DNA of 64,000 nt from Nevskia sp. GTDB taxonomy: Bacteria; Pseudomonadota; Gammaproteobacteria; Nevskiales; Nevskiaceae. A program made the position numbers and the translations under genes. Shown here piece after piece: positions 33,553 through 43,362 of the stretch. The DNA lies in contig NZ_JAKFUM010000003.1 of NCBI RefSeq assembly GCF_021732705.1, forward strand, positions 186,001-250,000. The letters run 5' to 3'. Position 1 is the first letter of the stretch; each line of letters begins with the position of its first letter. A model generated the notes under the pieces. The model had not been told where the DNA came from, did not search any database, and saw only the letters and a list, made by a program, of their open reading frames with translations.

Positions 33553-34566
33553 ATGAAGCAGCCTCTGGGGTCGTCCGGCGCCGTCTGGACCCGAAGCCGA
33601 GCCGCGGTCCTGGTCGGACTCATCGCCGGATCGATGGCCGCGGGTGCCAAGCCGGTTCTGGTGGTCGACGGCGATGCCGACGGTGTTTCCGACGAGCACG
33701 ACGACTGCCCGTACAGCCTGCCCGGTGAGCCGGTCGACGGCCACGGCTGCGGCATTGCCGGCGATGCCGACGCCGATGGCGTTTCCGATGCTGCCGACCT
33801 CTGCCCGTACACCGACGAGCGCGCGGTGGTCGACAGCGACGGCTGCGCGCTGGACGATGATTTCGACGGCATCGCGAACGGGCTGGACCTGTGCCCGACG
33901 ACGGCACTCGGCGAACGGGTTGATCGCCGCGGTTGCGAACCGGGGTCGACCGTGCCGGGCAAGCCTGCGAATCGTTCGACCGCTCAAGCTTCGCCGCGCA
34001 CGGCCACGCCGCCGTCCAGTGCGCCCGTTGCCCGCCCGGTCACGCCTGCGCCGAAGCCGGCTCCGGCGCAGCTTCAGGCTCCGGCAGCTGCGCCGACGGT
34101 GGCCAGAGTGCCTTCCGCGCCGCCAGCGCCCGCACCGTCGTCAGCGCCGGCACCAGCATCGTCGTCAGCACCCGCATCGTCGTCAGCACCCGCAATCGAG
34201 GCATCGACCCCCGCGCCGCAGCCGCATGTGCCGGGCGCGGTCGAGGTTGCCGAGTCACTGGCGGAGATCGGATTCGACGCGCACTCCGCCACGCTGACCG
34301 CCGCCGCGCGTGGCCGGGTACTGGCGCTGGCGGCCGAGGTGCAGCCGCGGCTGGCGAGCATGCCGGGCACGATGCTGCGGCTGGCCGGGCACTACCACAT
34401 CGAGGAGAAGTCGATCCTCGAAGGGCTGCGCAGTGCCGCGATTCGCGATGCACTGGTCGCCGCCGGCATCCCGGCGTCGCGCATCCGCATCGATGCCGTC
34501 AGCGATGCCCGCCGTCGCGATGGCAGCGGCCGCCGGGTCAGCGTGCAGTTCCTGATGACGCGCTGA
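33553..34566 (+). CDS. Exported thrombospondin type 3 repeat protein with OmpA-like C-terminus
   Basis: A 337-residue protein. A signal peptide (~1-33) is followed by three Asp-rich calcium-binding TSP3 repeats (DGDADGVSDEHDDCPY, DADADGVSDAADLCPY, DDFDGIANGLDLCP). A Pro/Ala/Ser-rich linker (~140-230) contains short repeats of PASSSA type. The last ~100 residues resemble a degenerate OmpA/MotB peptidoglycan-binding domain (LRLAGHYHIEEKS in place of the usual GHTD motif, then GIPASRIRI). This layout is common in OmpA-family outer-membrane proteins, but a beta-barrel is absent. It is divergent from sohB. Confidence 0.78.
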   Translation: MKQPLGSSGAVWTRSRAAVLVGLIAGSMAAGAKPVLVVDGDADGVSDEHDDCPYSLPGEPVDGHGCGIAGDADADGVSDAADLCPYTDERAVVDSDGCALDDDFDGIANGLDLCPTTALGERVDRRGCEPGSTVPGKPANRSTAQASPRTATPPSSAPVARPVTPAPKPAPAQLQAPAAAPTVARVPSAPPAPAPSSAPAPASSSAPASSSAPAIEASTPAPQPHVPGAVEVAESLAEIGFDAHSATLTAAARGRVLALAAEVQPRLASMPGTMLRLAGHYHIEEKSILEGLRSAAIRDALVAAGIPASRIRIDAVSDARRRDGSGRRVSVQFLMTR

Positions 34567-34606
34567 CAGGGTCGCCGCGGCGCCCCAGCAGCGCCGGCGA
34601 CGGATC

Positions 34607-35713
34607 TCAGCCGGCGGCGCGGCCGTAGAACGCGTTTTCGAGCGCAGCCGCGCGGGCGACGCGGATGTTTCCTTCCTCGGCTGCCGGCACCGGCATCAGC
34701 CAGCCGGCGAGATGGGCGTCGAGCATCGTGCCGATCGCGTCGATGTGCTCGTCGTGATCGTTCAGCGCCTCGATGTAGCGGAACGTCTGGCCGCCGGCCT
34801 GATGGAATTCCTCGCCGTAGCCGATCGAGATTTCCTCCAGTGTTTCCAGGCAGTCGGCCGAGAAGCCGGGGCAGATCACGTCGAGCGACTTGACGCCGCG
34901 ACCGGCCAGCGCACGGATCGTCTGATCGGTGTACGGCTGCACCCACGGCGCCTTGCCGAAGCGGCTCTGGAAGCTGATCGAATAGGCATCCTTCGGCAGT
35001 TCCAGCGCTTCCGCGAGCAGGCGGCCGGTCTTCTGGCACTGGCAGTAATACGGGTCGCCATTGGTCACGTAATGCTGCGGCACACCGTGAAACGACATCA
35101 GCAGGTGTTCGCTGCGGCCGTGCGTGGCCCAGTTGCGGCGCACGCTGCTGGCGAGTGCGGCGATGTAGGCCGGGTGATCGTGGTACGCGCTGATCGTGCG
35201 CAGTTCCGGCATCCAGCGGCGCTTGCGCGTTTCCTCGAACACCGCATCGAAGCAGGCGGCCGTGGTCGAGCCGGAATAGTGCGGATACAGCGGCATCAGC
35301 ACGATGCGGCGCACGCCCTGCGCTTCGAGATCGCTGATCGCATTCTCGACGCTCGGATTGCCGTAGGTCATCGCCAGTGCCACCGGCACGTCCTGACCGT
35401 AGCGCTTCGCCAGTTCCAGCCTCAGCTTCGCCGCCTGCCGCTTCGAATGCACCAGCAGCGGCGAGCCCTCTTCCATCCACACCGAGCCGTAGGCATGGAC
35501 CAGCCGCTTCGGACGGAACGGGATGATGAACAGGTACAGGATCGGCAGCCACAGCAGGCGCGGCAGTTCGACCACACGCGGGTCGCCGAGGAACTGCGCG
35601 AGATAGCGACGGATCGCCGGCCCGGTCGGCGCGTCCGGCGAGCCGAGATTCATCAGCAGCACGCCGGTCTTGCCAGCCGCGCGATGCGCGGTATCGATGT
35701 GGGTCTTGCTCAT
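34607..35713 (-). CDS. hemH: Ferrochelatase
   Basis: A 368-residue enzyme that inserts Fe(II) into protoporphyrin IX, the last step of heme synthesis. Seen: TGVLLMNLGSPDAP, MTYGNPSV, LYPHYSGSTTAA, the metal-binding His in SFHGVP, YCQCQKTGR, SRFGKAPWVQPYT and the late catalytic Glu in DCLETLEEI. Length is typical of the proteobacterial form without the eukaryotic iron-sulfur tail. It stands alone, convergent with the TSP3 gene. Confidence 0.95.
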   Translation of the reverse strand: MSKTHIDTAHRAAGKTGVLLMNLGSPDAPTGPAIRRYLAQFLGDPRVVELPRLLWLPILYLFIIPFRPKRLVHAYGSVWMEEGSPLLVHSKRQAAKLRLELAKRYGQDVPVALAMTYGNPSVENAISDLEAQGVRRIVLMPLYPHYSGSTTAACFDAVFEETRKRRWMPELRTISAYHDHPAYIAALASSVRRNWATHGRSEHLLMSFHGVPQHYVTNGDPYYCQCQKTGRLLAEALELPKDAYSISFQSRFGKAPWVQPYTDQTIRALAGRGVKSLDVICPGFSADCLETLEEISIGYGEEFHQAGGQTFRYIEALNDHDEHIDAIGTMLDAHLAGWLMPVPAAEEGNIRVARAAALENAFYGRAAG

Positions 35714-35839
35714 GCAGTCCAGGCGGGGTCGGGCAGCGCGCCGGTCGGCACGTGAAGACGCACAGTGTAGTCGCTGCCCGCGCCGTTCAAGTGCCGGCGC
35801 CGGGGCACACGCGGCCCGCAGCGCCGGTGTCGCCGCCGG

Positions 35840-37513
35840 TCAGCGCCGGATCGAGCCGTCCGCCAGCCGACGGAAATAGCTGTGGTAGGCCGCCATCGCC
35901 CGACTGCCGAGGATCAGCAGCAGCGGCAGATTGATCAGGTACATGAAGCCCAGGCCGACGGTCGAGATCGCGTCGAGCTGGCCGGAGGTCTTGATGAAGC
36001 CGAACGTCGCCACCGCGGCCGCCACGCACCACAGCACGCGGTACGGCTGCACCGACGCCTGGCCGAACAGGTAGATCACGCCCTGCTCGCCGTAGTAGCC
36101 GTACGAAATGATGCAGGACAGGCCGAACACCCAGACCGCGATCGTGATCAGCCAGCGGCCGAGGCCCGGATGCACGCTGTCGAAACCCTTGGCCACCAGC
36201 GTGGAGCCGCGATAGTCGGCGTAGACGCCGCCGTCGAGCACGGTCGGGGCGACGGCTGCCGCCACCGGGGTCCAGTCGATGGCCTTGGCATCGTCGCCGA
36301 GCACGCCGTACAGGCGCTGACGGGCGCCGCCTGCTTCGACCATCACGAACACCGGCGCTCCGGATTTCCAGGCTTCCTGCGTCGGGCCGGACTGATCCGG
36401 AATCGTCGCCAGATCCGGCGCCCAGCTGCCCTGCGCGGTCTGCACCATCGCCGGCGGGGTCGACCAGACGGCGGCGGGCGCACGGTTCCAGATGCCGGTC
36501 GACAGCACGACGAGGCCGGTCACGGTGCAGACGAAGATGGTGTCGATGAACGGCTCGAGCCCGGCCACCACGCCTTCGGTCACCGGCTCCGGCGTCTTGA
36601 CCGCGGCATGGGCGATCGGCGCGGTGCCCAGGCCGGCTTCGGACGAGAACAGTGCGCGCTTCATGCCCCACATGAACGCGGTGCCGAGCGTGCCGCCGGC
36701 AAACGCGCCGACGCCGTCGGTATGCGAGAACGCGCCTTCGAAGATCAGGCCGAACAGCGTCGGCAGCTGCTCGTAGTTGTGCAGGATCACGTACAGACCC
36801 GCGATCACGTAGACGCCGCACTTGAACGGCACCAAGGTCTTGGTGACGTTGCCGATGCGCTGGATGCCGCCGAGGATGACGATGCCGGCCAGCGTCGCGA
36901 GGATCACGCCGGTGATCCAGGTCGGCACGCCGAAGTACTCGCGGGTGGTGTCGGCCACGCTCCAGGTCTGGAACATGTTGCCGCCGGTGAAGGCGAACAG
37001 CAGCAGCGACACGCAGAACGCGCCGCCGATGAAGCGCCCGAACGGCTTCAGGCCCGGCCGGCCCATCTTGTCGAACAGCTCGCCGAGGCCGTTGCGGGCG
37101 ACGTACATCGCGCCGCCGTGCGGATTGCCCGGCTCGGAGGTATCGCGATACAGCAGCGACAGCGTCACTTCGCTGGTCTTCAGCGCCATGCCGACGAGAC
37201 CGACGACCCACATCCAGAACATCGCGCCCGGGCCGCCGAAATCGACCGCGATCGCCATGCCGGCGATGGCGCCCAGGCCGACCGTGCCCGACATCGCCGC
37301 CGTCAGCGCCTGAAAGTGCGTCAGCGCGCCTTCGCCGTGCGAGGTGTCGATGCCCTCGCCGGCGACCAGCGCGATGCCGTGCGTCAGCGACTGGTACTGG
37401 CAGAACTTGGTCCAGACCGAGAACAGCAGGCCGATCAGCAGCAGCGCCATCAGCATCGGCGCCGACAGCAGGGTGTTGTTGATGGCGTCGACGACCGCCC
37501 AGAACGCTTCCAT
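35840..37513 (-). CDS. Sodium:alanine symporter family protein (AGCS)
   Basis: A 557-residue transporter with ~10 hydrophobic helices. GEGALTHFQALTAAMSGTVGLGAIAGMA is the family signature region, split here by small loops, and FGGPGAMFWMWVVGLVGMALK follows. It imports alanine or glycine with sodium. A ~110-residue loop around 330-420 is longer than in most AGCS members and looks periplasmic. It is 24 bp after the APC permease gene, so both are probably one operon for amino-acid uptake. Confidence 0.92.
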   Translation of the reverse strand: MEAFWAVVDAINNTLLSAPMLMALLLIGLLFSVWTKFCQYQSLTHGIALVAGEGIDTSHGEGALTHFQALTAAMSGTVGLGAIAGMAIAVDFGGPGAMFWMWVVGLVGMALKTSEVTLSLLYRDTSEPGNPHGGAMYVARNGLGELFDKMGRPGLKPFGRFIGGAFCVSLLLFAFTGGNMFQTWSVADTTREYFGVPTWITGVILATLAGIVILGGIQRIGNVTKTLVPFKCGVYVIAGLYVILHNYEQLPTLFGLIFEGAFSHTDGVGAFAGGTLGTAFMWGMKRALFSSEAGLGTAPIAHAAVKTPEPVTEGVVAGLEPFIDTIFVCTVTGLVVLSTGIWNRAPAAVWSTPPAMVQTAQGSWAPDLATIPDQSGPTQEAWKSGAPVFVMVEAGGARQRLYGVLGDDAKAIDWTPVAAAVAPTVLDGGVYADYRGSTLVAKGFDSVHPGLGRWLITIAVWVFGLSCIISYGYYGEQGVIYLFGQASVQPYRVLWCVAAAVATFGFIKTSGQLDAISTVGLGFMYLINLPLLLILGSRAMAAYHSYFRRLADGSIRR

Positions 37514-37537
37514 GTCAGGGTTCCCCGCGAACGGTGA

Positions 37538-38953
37538 TCAGCGGGCGAGCTTGCTGTGGCTTCTGGAGTAGCCGAAGTAGATCAGCTGGCCGATCACCAG
37601 CCAGATCGCGAACGCGGTCCAGGTCGTCTGGCCGAGGCGGGTCATCAGGTAGCCGCAGGACAGCACGCCGAGCACCGGCAGCAGCGGGCCGAACGGGGCT
37701 TTGAACGGACGCTTCAGGTCCGGCCGGGTGCGGCGCAGCACCAGCACGCCGATGCAGGCGATGACGAACGCGCCGAGCGTGCCGATGTTGGCGGTATCGG
37801 CCAGTTCGCCGAGCGGCACGAAGCCGCCGAGGATGATCATGATGATGCCGGCCGAGATGATCGAGCCGACCGGGGTCTTGGTTTCCGGATGCAGCGTCGC
37901 GAAGAACGGCGGCAGCAGGCCGTCGCGCGAGATCGCGAACAGCACGCGGGTCAGGCCGTAGAACATCACCAGCATCACGGTGGTCAGGCCGGCGATGGCA
38001 CCGATCGAGATCAGGCCGGCGGCGGTCTTCTGGCCGATCTGCAGCAGCGAGTAGGCGACCGGCGAGCCGACGTTCAGATCGGTGTACGGCACGATGCCGG
38101 TCAGCAGGCCGGACACCACGATGTAGAGAATGGTGCAGGCGCCGAGCGAGCCGAGGATGCCGATCGGCAGGTCGCGCGACGGCTTCTTGGTTTCTTCGGC
38201 TGCGGTCGACACGGCATCGAAGCCCAGGTACGCGAAGAAGATCTTCGAGGCGCCGTCGAACACGCCGCCCCAGCCGAAGTGCTTGGTGCCGTCGGCGTCG
38301 ACCACTTCCGCCGGAATGAAGGGGTGCCAGAGCGTCGGATCGACGTGGAACACGGCCACGCCGATGAACAGGAAGATGGTGGCGAGCTTCACCGCGACGA
38401 TGATCGCGTTCAGCACCGCGCCGACCTTCGCACCCTTCGCCAGCACGAAGCCGAGCGTGGCGATGATCAGCACCGCCGGCAGATTCACGAACGAGCCGGC
38501 GTGCTGCTTGTCGAGAAAACTGTGCGTCAGCGCCGCAGGCAGATGGAAGTCGATCGACTGCAGGCCGGTGTTCAGGTACTCCGACCAGCCGGCCGACACC
38601 GCCGGCACCGCCACCGCATATTCGAGCACCAGCATCCAGCCGATGATCCACGCCGGCCATTCGCCCAGGCCCGCGTAGCCGTAGCCATAGGCGCTGCCCG
38701 CACCACCGATCGACGACGACAGCTCCGCGTACGACAGCGCGGCGAACGTGCAGGCGAGGCCGGCGACGACGAACGACAGCACCACGGCCGGGCCGGCGTT
38801 GACCGCGGCGGCCTTGCCGGTCAGCACGAAGATGCCGGTGCCGATGATCGCGCCGATGCCGAGCATGACCAGATCGAACGCGTTCAGGCTGCGCTTCAGA
38901 CCGGTGTTTTTTTCCAGATCGGTCTCGATCGCTTTGGTACGGAACAGGCTCAT
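37538..38953 (-). CDS. APC family amino acid permease (cationic amino acid transporter type)
   Basis: A 471-residue permease with 12 predicted helices. LGIGAIIGTGIFVLTG (~31-46) is the helix-1 substrate-binding loop of the APC superfamily, and AALSYAELSSSIGGAGSAYGY follows. It resembles the CAT/YhdG subgroup. It probably carries neutral or cationic amino acids. The AGCS gene follows in the same direction. Confidence 0.92.
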   Translation of the reverse strand: MSLFRTKAIETDLEKNTGLKRSLNAFDLVMLGIGAIIGTGIFVLTGKAAAVNAGPAVVLSFVVAGLACTFAALSYAELSSSIGGAGSAYGYGYAGLGEWPAWIIGWMLVLEYAVAVPAVSAGWSEYLNTGLQSIDFHLPAALTHSFLDKQHAGSFVNLPAVLIIATLGFVLAKGAKVGAVLNAIIVAVKLATIFLFIGVAVFHVDPTLWHPFIPAEVVDADGTKHFGWGGVFDGASKIFFAYLGFDAVSTAAEETKKPSRDLPIGILGSLGACTILYIVVSGLLTGIVPYTDLNVGSPVAYSLLQIGQKTAAGLISIGAIAGLTTVMLVMFYGLTRVLFAISRDGLLPPFFATLHPETKTPVGSIISAGIIMIILGGFVPLGELADTANIGTLGAFVIACIGVLVLRRTRPDLKRPFKAPFGPLLPVLGVLSCGYLMTRLGQTTWTAFAIWLVIGQLIYFGYSRSHSKLAR

Positions 38954-39263
38954 CAGGTCAGGCTCCCCTTGGATTTCTGGATCAGCGGCGTGGTGCCGCT
39001 GTCATATGCGGGAAGTATGCCGACCGAGGGAGGTTTCGGTAAGCCTTGCCGGAGATGGCGGCAAAACGGCTTTTTCCGGTGTCATCGACGGTGCGTGGTG
39101 ATCTCGCGAACGGTCTCAGCAGGGGCCTGATCGGAATCAATCGCGATGGACATCGCGAGCGCCCGGTGGCCGAACATCCTGCCGTCGCTACCGACCGGCC
39201 GTTGAACCCCGGAAAGCGACGGCGATGGCCGACATTGGTGCGGGTGCCATCCGGGGTTGAGCC
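38954..39263. other. Intergenic region between divergent transporter and DUF1800 genes
   Basis: 310 bp without a convincing gene. It must hold divergent promoters, but I see no clear -35/-10 pair or operator. Short ORFs here look like chance. Confidence 0.6.
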
Positions 39264-40973
39264 ATGTCGCTGAAATCGATCGCCGCAGGATGGGGACTTG
39301 CAGCGTGCATGCTCGCCGGATGTGGCGGCGGCACGGGTGCCGAACCGGCTGCAGGCACGGCACCGGCAGCGCCAGCTCCGGCACCATCGCCAGCGCCAAC
39401 ACCGACACCGCCCCCGCCGACCGCCCAGACCACGCCGGCGGACGCCGCTCGCCTGCTCGAACAGGCCACGTTCGGCCCGACCGACGCCGCCATCACCCAG
39501 GTGCAGGCCGGCAGCATCGCCGGCTGGATCGATCAGCAGCTGGCCACGCCGGCCACCGGCTATGCCGGCTATCCGGTGATCGATGCGAGCGTCAGCGTCG
39601 GCTGCCCGACCGGATCGCCCGCGACCTGCAACCGCGACCACTACTCGCTGTTCCTGCTGCAGAACCAGTTCTTCCGCAACGCGCTGACCGGGCCGGATCA
39701 ACTGCGCCAGCGGGTCGCGTTCGCGCTGTCGCAGATCTTCGTCGTGTCCGGCGTCGATGTCGGCACCGCTTATGCGATGGCGGCGTACCAGCAGATCCTG
39801 CTCGACGGCGCGTTCGGCAGCTATCGGCAACTGCTCGGTCGGGTGACTCTGAGCCCGGCGATGGGTCGCTATCTCGACATGGTCAACAACGACCGGCCCA
39901 ATCCCTCCCGCGGCATCGAGCCGAACGAGAACTACGCCCGCGAAGTGCTGCAGCTGTTCTCGCTGGGCACGGTCGAACTGAACGCCGACGGCACGCCGCG
40001 CCTCGACGGTCAGGGCCGCAGCATCCCGGCCTACGATCAGGACACGGTGGAAGGCTTTGCGCATGCCTTCACCGGCTGGACCTATCCGACCCTTCCTGGT
40101 GCCACTGCGCGCTGGACCAACCCGGTCCATTACGCCGGCGACATGGAGCCGATCGCCGCGCATCACGATCCCGAGGCCAAGCGCCTGCTCGGCGGTGTCA
40201 GCCTGCCGGCCGGGCAGACGCCGGAGAAGGATCTGGGGGATGCGCTCGACAACATTGCCGCGCACCCGAACGTCGGCCCGTTCATCGGCAAGCAGTTGAT
40301 CCAGCATCTGGTGACCAGCAATCCGACGCCGGCCTATGTCGCCCGCATCAGCGCGGTGTTCGCCAACGATGGCGCCGGGCGGCGCGGCAATCTCGGTGCG
40401 GTGGTGCGCGCCATCCTGCTCGATCCGGAAGCGCGCGGTGACGCCAAGACGGCGGCCAGCTACGGCAAGCTGCGCGAGCCGGCCCTGCTGATCACCGGCG
40501 CCTTGCGCGGCATCGGCGGCAGCAGCGACGGCGTCTACCTGCGCGACCGCAGCAATGCCATGGCGCAGAACATCTATCAGGCGCCGTCCGTGTTCAATTT
40601 CTATCCGCCGGACTACCCGGTTCAGGGCACGACGCTGGTTGGCCCGGGTTTCGGCGTGTTCAGTGCCAGCACCGCGTTCACGCGCAGCAACTTCCTGAAC
40701 AGCCTGCTCGCCGGGCCGCAGCGCCCGGACACCACGGTGCCGAACGCCATCGGCAGCCAGCTCGATCTGAGCGCGTGGCAGGCGCTGGCAACCGACAGCA
40801 ACGCCTTGCTCGATCGCATCGACCGCGTGCTGTTCCACGGCGCGATGTCGGCGACCACGCGCAACACCATCCTCGCCGCCGTCGACACGATACCCGCCAG
40901 CGATCCCGCCACCCGCAGCCGCGCTGCGCTCTATCTCGCGTTGTCGTCGATGCAGTACCAGGTGGAGCAATGA
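39264..40973 (+). CDS. DUF1800 family lipoprotein
   Basis: A 569-residue exported protein. The lipobox LAGC (C20) marks it as a lipoprotein; a Pro/Ala linker follows (~30-55). The DUF1800 domain starts at ADAARLLEQATFGPT and shows LRQRVAFALSQIFVVS, NENYAREVLQLFSLG and the long C-terminal helical region. Function unknown; DUF1800 genes are almost always followed by DUF1501 genes, as here (1 bp apart). The pair is thought to act together in the envelope. Confidence 0.88.
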   Translation: MSLKSIAAGWGLAACMLAGCGGGTGAEPAAGTAPAAPAPAPSPAPTPTPPPPTAQTTPADAARLLEQATFGPTDAAITQVQAGSIAGWIDQQLATPATGYAGYPVIDASVSVGCPTGSPATCNRDHYSLFLLQNQFFRNALTGPDQLRQRVAFALSQIFVVSGVDVGTAYAMAAYQQILLDGAFGSYRQLLGRVTLSPAMGRYLDMVNNDRPNPSRGIEPNENYAREVLQLFSLGTVELNADGTPRLDGQGRSIPAYDQDTVEGFAHAFTGWTYPTLPGATARWTNPVHYAGDMEPIAAHHDPEAKRLLGGVSLPAGQTPEKDLGDALDNIAAHPNVGPFIGKQLIQHLVTSNPTPAYVARISAVFANDGAGRRGNLGAVVRAILLDPEARGDAKTAASYGKLREPALLITGALRGIGGSSDGVYLRDRSNAMAQNIYQAPSVFNFYPPDYPVQGTTLVGPGFGVFSASTAFTRSNFLNSLLAGPQRPDTTVPNAIGSQLDLSAWQALATDSNALLDRIDRVLFHGAMSATTRNTILAAVDTIPASDPATRSRAALYLALSSMQYQVEQ

Positions 40974-40974
40974 C

Positions 40975-42342
40975 ATGAACACGGCATTCGATCCTTCCCG
41001 CCGGCGATTTGTCGGTGGCCTCGGGTCCGGCTTGCTCGCGGGCGCGTTGCCGAGTTTCCCGGCGCTGGCCCAGACCAGCGGCGATTACAAGGCGCTGGTC
41101 TGCGTGTTCCTGTTCGGCGGCAACGACGGCAACAACATGATCGTGCCGACGGACACGGCCGGCTTCGCGCGCTACGCCGGCATCCGTGGCGACAACACCG
41201 CCGGCAGTGGCGCCATCGGCCTGCCGCAGTCGCAGTTGCTGGCCTTGCCGCCGGCATCCGGCACCGCCCAGTTCGGCGCCCACCCGGAATTCACCGAACT
41301 GCAGCAGGTCTGGAACGCGGGCGATCTCGCCGTGCTGTTCAACGTCGGGCCGCTGGCGCAGCCGTTGACGAAGGCGGAGTACGCAACCGCCAGGCTTCGC
41401 CCGGACAACCTGTTCTCGCATGCCGACCAGCAGGCGCAGTGGCAGTCGGCCGTCAGCCAGGGTCTGTCGCGCAGCGGCTGGGGCGGACGGATGGCGGACG
41501 TCGTGCGCAACCGCAACCCCGGCGCGTCGGTGCCGCCGCTGATCTCGCTCGTGGGGCGCGATCTTTTCACCGTCGGCAACAACACGGCGGCCTTGTCGGT
41601 GCCGCAGAACGGCAACTTCGGGCTGAGCAGTTTCGGCGGCAGCGCCAACGCCGCGGTCGCCAACGCCCTGCAGCAACTGCTGGCGGCGGATCGCGGCAAC
41701 AGTCTGGTGGCATCGGCACAGGACACCGTGACCGCCGCCATTGCCAGCAGCGCCGTGCTGAACCCGGTGCTGGGCGGGAATTCGTCGGCGATCAACAGCC
41801 TGTTCGCCGGTCAGAGCAACTCGGTTTCGCGTCAACTGCTGCAGGTGGCGCGCATGATCGAGGCACGCAGCACGCTCGCCGTCACCCGCCAGATTTTCTA
41901 CGTGACGCTCGGCGGCTTCGACACGCACAACGGTCAGATTGCGACCCAGGCCAACCTGTTCGGTCAGCTGAGCCCGGCCCTGAAGTCATTTCAGGATGCG
42001 ATGGCGCAACTCGGCGTCGCCGATCAGGTGACGACCTTCACCTTGTCCGATTTCGGCCGCACCCTGAAACCGGCGTCCGGCGGCGGCAGCGATCATGCCT
42101 GGGGCAACCACCAACTGATCATGGGCGGCGCGGTACGCGGCCGCACGTTCTACGGTCAGTTCCCGGAGCACAGCCTCGGCGGGCCGAACGACATCAGCAG
42201 CGAAGGCCGCTGGCTGCCGACGACCTCGGTCGACCAGTACGGCGCCACGCTGGCGCGCTGGTTTGGCGTCGCCGATGCCGATCTCGCCACGGTGTTTCCG
42301 AATCTCCGGAACTTCGGCACTTCGAATCTCGGGTTCCTGTAG
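40975..42342 (+). CDS. DUF1501 family protein (Tat-exported)
   Basis: A 455-residue protein with a twin-arginine signal (SRRRFVGGLGSGLLAG, cleavage after ALA near 32). The body has VFLFGGNDGNNMIVP, HADQQAQWQ, TLGGFDTHNGQ, FTLSDFGRTL and DHAWGNHQLIMGG, i.e. the alkaline-phosphatase/sulfatase-like DUF1501 fold with probable metal ligands. It starts 1 nt after the DUF1800 stop, so the two are co-translated. Substrate unknown. Confidence 0.88.
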   Translation: MNTAFDPSRRRFVGGLGSGLLAGALPSFPALAQTSGDYKALVCVFLFGGNDGNNMIVPTDTAGFARYAGIRGDNTAGSGAIGLPQSQLLALPPASGTAQFGAHPEFTELQQVWNAGDLAVLFNVGPLAQPLTKAEYATARLRPDNLFSHADQQAQWQSAVSQGLSRSGWGGRMADVVRNRNPGASVPPLISLVGRDLFTVGNNTAALSVPQNGNFGLSSFGGSANAAVANALQQLLAADRGNSLVASAQDTVTAAIASSAVLNPVLGGNSSAINSLFAGQSNSVSRQLLQVARMIEARSTLAVTRQIFYVTLGGFDTHNGQIATQANLFGQLSPALKSFQDAMAQLGVADQVTTFTLSDFGRTLKPASGGGSDHAWGNHQLIMGGAVRGRTFYGQFPEHSLGGPNDISSEGRWLPTTSVDQYGATLARWFGVADADLATVFPNLRNFGTSNLGFL

Positions 42343-42810
42343 TGCGGGCTGTGCACGACCACGGCCGTCTGCCCCCGATGGATCGCCGAGTCATCCCGCG
42401 CGGCTGACGCAGGCTGTGTCGGCCGAGATCCGGTCATCGGCATTCAGGCAATGACAGCAGGCCCGAAGCGAGCGCTCGAACGTCAGGCTGGTGTGCGTGC
42501 GTTGTGGAACGGAACGCGCGTTTTGGCGCGGCTACGGTCCGGTGGCGTTGTTTGCCGCTGTGCAACGTCCACCCAGACCCGAACTCGCAAGCGAATGAAT
42601 CATCCGACTGAGCTTTTGCAGGCTGCGCCGCTGCGTTTCCCGGATGCTGCTGCGCTCCGAATGCCGGCCATCGGCCGATCGCGCGCGCCGCAAGTCTCGT
42701 CCGTGCGCCACGGGCTTGTCGCCACGGCCTGCGGCATGGGGCTGTCCGTCGATACTCCGATCCCGATCACCATGCTGATCGCGCCGTTCGGGCCTTGATG
42801 CGATTGCCGC
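42343..42810. other. Region without a clear gene, holding one doubtful small ORF
   Basis: About 470 bp. I see no RNA gene, repeat or terminator. Open frames on both strands are weak; the best is described separately at 42595-42798. The region may be decayed together with the pseudogene that follows. Confidence 0.5.
42595..42798 (+). CDS. Doubtful small hypothetical ORF (67 aa)
   Basis: ATG opens a 67-codon frame ending 13 bp before the small membrane-protein pseudogene. The last 15 residues (TPIPITMLIAPFGP) are the only part that looks protein-like. No family recognised and no strong ribosome-binding site. Confidence 0.22.
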   Translation: MNHPTELLQAAPLRFPDAAALRMPAIGRSRAPQVSSVRHGLVATACGMGLSVDTPIPITMLIAPFGP

Positions 42811-43104
42811 GTGAACGCAGCCGATCTGCTGCAGTGGCCGGCGATGGCCGTGACCATCGCGGCGGCCTGGCTCGTCGCATCCAGCGGCAAGCGACAGCGC
42901 AACGCCGGCTTCTGAGTTTTCCTGCTGAGCAATGTGCTGTGGGTGATCTGGGGTCTGCACGCTCACGCCCCCGCGCTGATCGTCATGCAGGTGCTGCTTG
43001 CTGCGATGAACACGCGTGGCGCGATCAAGACCCGGCGCGATGAATCCGCACGCGGCGAGGCAGGCACGAACGGCAAGACCGTCACGGACACCGCTGAACC
43101 TTAG
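42811..43104 (+). pseudogene. Small two-helix membrane protein with an in-frame TGA
   Basis: Reading from GTG 42811 gives a continuous 97-codon frame interrupted only at 42913-42915 by TGA. The two halves read AADLLQWPAMAVTIAAAW, then SSGKRQRNAGF, stop, VFLLSNVLWVIWGLHAH and a third hydrophobic stretch (LIVMQVLLAAMNTRG). This matches my memory of a family of small inner-membrane proteins in which the position after GF is Trp (TGG), so a single TGG to TGA change would explain the break. No selenocysteine context is seen. Low or no function is the simplest reading. Confidence 0.6.
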
Positions 43105-43362
43105 CGTCGACGGCCCGTGAACAGCTCGCGCGACGGCGAAGCCAGGCCGTTCCGAATCCCCGTGCCTCCAAACGCGCGGCCGAGAAGCCTCTGGCGGCAC
43201 CTGATTCAATCAACCCCGGAGTTCAGCCATGCAAGTCGCAACGCGAAAGTCCGCAAGGCCCGCTGCCATCGCCATGCGGTCGGCTGAACGGGAGCGCGAC
43301 GCGATGCCTTGCTCGATCGTCTCGGCGACGGCAGCAGGTGTTGCACGCCGGAAGTCCACGCC

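Noticed and set aside
42811..43104. TGA read as selenocysteine
   Set aside because: The position fits a Trp in a hydrophobic helix; no SECIS-like hairpin is evident right after it and the protein is not a redox family.
42532..43209. Minus-strand ORF of 225 codons over the pseudogene
   Set aside because: No family features; the plus strand reads as a membrane protein in this place.
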